Source: CTSoil-075 sp042610375 (GTDB lineage: Bacteria > Bacillota > Negativicutes > DSM-13327). Taken from it: DNA of 64,000 bases. Where the stretch lies: assembly GCF_042610375.1 (NCBI RefSeq), contig NZ_JBGJZL010000002.1:424811-488810 (forward strand), read 5' to 3'. The notes below the pieces were generated by a model. That model did not search any database, had not been told where the DNA came from, and saw only the letters and a program-made list of their open reading frames with translations. Shown piece after piece: positions 62,646-64,000 of the stretch. Within the stretch, counting starts at the first letter, position 1. Every line of letters begins with the position of its first letter. The translations under genes and the position numbers were made by a program.

Positions 62646-63207
62646 TTTGCGATTTCACCCTTTCTTCAATTGATTTAATACATTCTTCAGCCCATTCGAT
62701 GGAGGTTTTTGTATGTTTAATTCCCATATTTAAAGTAAGTTGCCAGAAAAATGCTTTATCCGTTCCATCTTTAATCATTTGTTGATAATTTTTAATTACA
62801 GCATCCGTATTCCATAAGGTGTTCAACGTTTCTTGCTGTTCCCGTAAAAAGCGCTTCATTTCATATAATAAGTCTGATAGTTCTAATTGAGATGCGAAAA
62901 ATATCCTGACCAAAAAATCAGAACGTACAGGTTCATGCAATGTAGCAGGGAATTTTTCTAACCATCTCAAAAATGCGTTATTACCTGCTTCTGTAATGGT
63001 ATAGATACGCTTATCGGGTTTACCTTCTTGCTTTTCAATTTCAGAATGCAACCATCCTTTGACTTCCATATTATTGAGTTCGCGATAAATCTGGCTCATT
63101 TGCGCATTCCAAAAATGATTAATCGATTGATCAAAAACTTGCTTCAATTCGTAGCCCGTCATCGGTGTATATGACAGCAATCCTAGTAAAGTATGACCTA
63201 GTGACAA
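62620..63207 (-). CDS. PadR-family transcriptional regulator
   Basis: 195 residues. N-terminal winged helix LLGLLSYTPMTGYELKQVFD, MSQIYRELNNMEVKGWL is the PadR signature, followed by the helical Vir_act_alpha_C dimer domain. The start is a TTG at 63207 with AAAGGAG about 9-10 nt upstream; an ATG closer to the site is in another frame. The 26-nt overlap with the reductase gene shows joint regulation. The palindrome just upstream (63238-63291) is the likely binding site. Confidence 0.9.
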   Translation of the reverse strand: MSLGHTLLGLLSYTPMTGYELKQVFDQSINHFWNAQMSQIYRELNNMEVKGWLHSEIEKQEGKPDKRIYTITEAGNNAFLRWLEKFPATLHEPVRSDFLVRIFFASQLELSDLLYEMKRFLREQQETLNTLWNTDAVIKNYQQMIKDGTDKAFFWQLTLNMGIKHTKTSIEWAEECIKSIEERVKSQNEYKNTSH

Positions 63208-63237
63208 AAAACATTTCTCCTTTATGCAATATTATAT

Positions 63238-63291
63238 AAATTATATATAACAAGTTGAATATATGTATATTATACTTGTTATATATAATTT
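63238..63291. promoter_or_regulatory. Large palindrome upstream of the PadR gene
   Basis: Perfect 17-bp arms AAATTATATATAACAAG (63238-63254) and CTTGTTATATATAATTT (63275-63291) with a 20-nt AT-rich spacer containing ATATATGTATAT. Placed about 30 nt upstream of the TTG, over the expected promoter. PadR proteins bind inverted repeats of this size; autorepression is likely. Confidence 0.68.
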
Positions 63292-63496
63292 GTCAATATC
63301 TAGAAATCAGTATATGTACTAGACTATCAATCGGTCTTTATCTATTGTCATCAATCTCGCCCCGTGGCACCTGTTCACCTGCCCCCTGAGACTTTGGTTG
63401 AAAAAATAAAATCCCTACCGCTGCCGAAATGTGTTTTAACGTATGCCCGTTTATTATATGTGATGTTATCCCATATATAGCTCTCCATTATCATTA

Positions 63497-63867
63497 GGGT
63501 CGTAAGTTCCCACGTTCCTAACTAAAGCCTGTGTCACGTTCACGCCGCCTCTATACCAGTCGCCATCTAGACAGTAAACAAGTTTCTTCTAGACTCATCC
63601 TGGGCTATCTGTCAGCTCCCAGTTTTGACGACATTTGCAGGTTTCGATACTTCTACAGCGGTTCAATTTTGTTCGTCTCCATTGACACGTACCTGACGAA
63701 ATCTAGTTTCGCCTTTTGCCGTAACGCTCACCACCATGGCTTTTGACCACAGCAGCTTACGGTGGTTTGAAGCCTCCACTTATATAGCGACTTCGGAGGG
63801 CCTTCCTCCATCTTTAGTTAAGCATAGCGTGTGGATGCTTACACATCCACACGCTTTCGTGGCGCAC
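63497..63867 (-). ncRNA. Group II intron, 5' part of domain I (truncated)
   Basis: On the minus strand the sequence starts GTGCGCC at 63867, the standard GUGYG 5' boundary, followed by a GTGTGGATG/CATCCACAC hairpin, and then domain I-like landmarks including GTAGAAGTATCGAAACCTGC, CTGGGAGCTGACAGATAGCC and GAACGTGGGAA. Only about 370-400 nt can be recognised; the reverse-transcriptase gene and domains V/VI are absent before the PadR gene at 63207. It is a truncated copy that cannot splice alone. Its 3' limit is uncertain. Confidence 0.72.
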
Positions 63868-63882
63868 GACAAACAACTGCAG

Positions 63883-64000
63883 TGCATCTGAAAAAATGGA
63901 CAATAGCTGATGGGGACATTAGACTATATACAAAGGGGTGCATGCTGATGGTTAAAAGAGAGTATAGTCAAGAATTTAAGCTTTCGGTAATTAGAGAATA
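63883..64000 (+). mobile_element. IS3-family element, left end (continues beyond window)
   Basis: Begins with terminal repeat TGCATCTGAAAAAATGGAC (63883-63901) and contains the start of an orfA-type gene from 63948. It lies 15 nt from the 5' boundary of the group II intron. Element size and right end cannot be seen. Confidence 0.7.
63948..64000 (+). CDS. IS3-family transposase OrfA, N-terminal start (partial)
   Basis: Seventeen complete codons, MVKREYSQEFKLSVIRE, to the window edge: the usual N terminus of the helix-turn-helix OrfA of IS3 elements (K-R-x-Y-x-x-E-F-K). AAGGGGTG lies about 7 nt before the ATG at 63948; another in-frame ATG is at 63942. It would bind the element ends and, after frameshifting with orfB, form the active transposase. 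Confidence 0.72.
   Translation, partial: MVKREYSQEFKLSVIRE

Noticed and set aside
63531..63746. 71-codon plus-strand frame
   Set aside because: It lies antisense to the structured group II intron RNA and has no ribosome site.

Overview
The window reads as chromosome of an anaerobic, AT-rich, diderm Firmicute, most likely a member of the Negativicutes close to Sporomusaceae (Pelosinus-like). This is inference. The support is strong Firmicute-type AGGAGG ribosome sites and Bacillus-style promoters, combined with envelope genes that only make sense with an outer membrane: two complete RND pump/adaptor pairs and an ArnT-like lipid glycosyltransferase. Almost everything up to 51 kb lies on the minus strand, so operons run from high to low coordinates. 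Sensing and transport dominate: five histidine kinases, two OmpR-type regulators, two chemoreceptors, a CheR methyltransferase, one sigma-54 activator, two TetR, one LysR and one PadR regulator.

Layout. 0-4 kb: a PrpR-type sigma-54 activator, a consensus -24/-12 promoter at 1911-1926, and the operon it should drive (FG-GAP-like protein plus transketolase N-terminal subunit, cut by the window start). 4.3-9.1 kb: a two-component pair, an ArnT-like glycosyltransferase and a patatin phospholipase. 9.2-14.2 kb: TetR/adaptor/RND pump with two visible operators. 14.4-17.1 kb: a Bfd-like [2Fe-2S] protein, an unlisted 54-residue protein, a gene remnant, a VanY-like carboxypeptidase and a LysR regulator. 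17.3-21.7 kb: alkaline phosphatase, a DUF3299-like protein and an ABC ATPase/permease with a His-rich loop, apparently one operon behind a PhoP-box-like array. 21.8-33.8 kb: AIM24, iron alcohol dehydrogenase, DUF2157, LivJ-like binding protein, zinc-ribbon protein, hybrid kinase, chemoreceptor and a DUF3887 lipoprotein.

34.0-42.0 kb is the most distinctive block: a two-component pair, then a promoter carrying four hexamers at exact 11-bp spacing, then an operon of a rifampicin-phosphotransferase-like enzyme and two halves of a heterodimeric ABC exporter. It looks like an inducible modify-and-export module. 43.3-49.8 kb holds a CheR/hybrid kinase/kinase set with overlapping genes, in which the last kinase has lost a C-terminal receiver domain whose remnant is still readable. 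50.2-52.7 kb has two drug/metabolite exporters (YddG-like, Fsr-like). 53.4-58.4 kb repeats the TetR/adaptor/RND arrangement with a different operator, followed by a chemoreceptor.

The right end (60.2-64 kb) is mobile-element debris: an exact 103-bp duplication around a single N (probably a scaffolding artefact), an IS1182-like transposase fragment, a flavodoxin-SCP2 gene separated from a membrane ORF by a nine-A tract, a PadR gene with a large palindrome, the 5' part of a group II intron and the start of an IS3-family element. Smaller remnants (REP-associated transposase, ComM, B3/4 protein, a three-copy dispersed repeat) are scattered through the intergenic stretches. I saw no tRNA, rRNA, CRISPR array or prophage.
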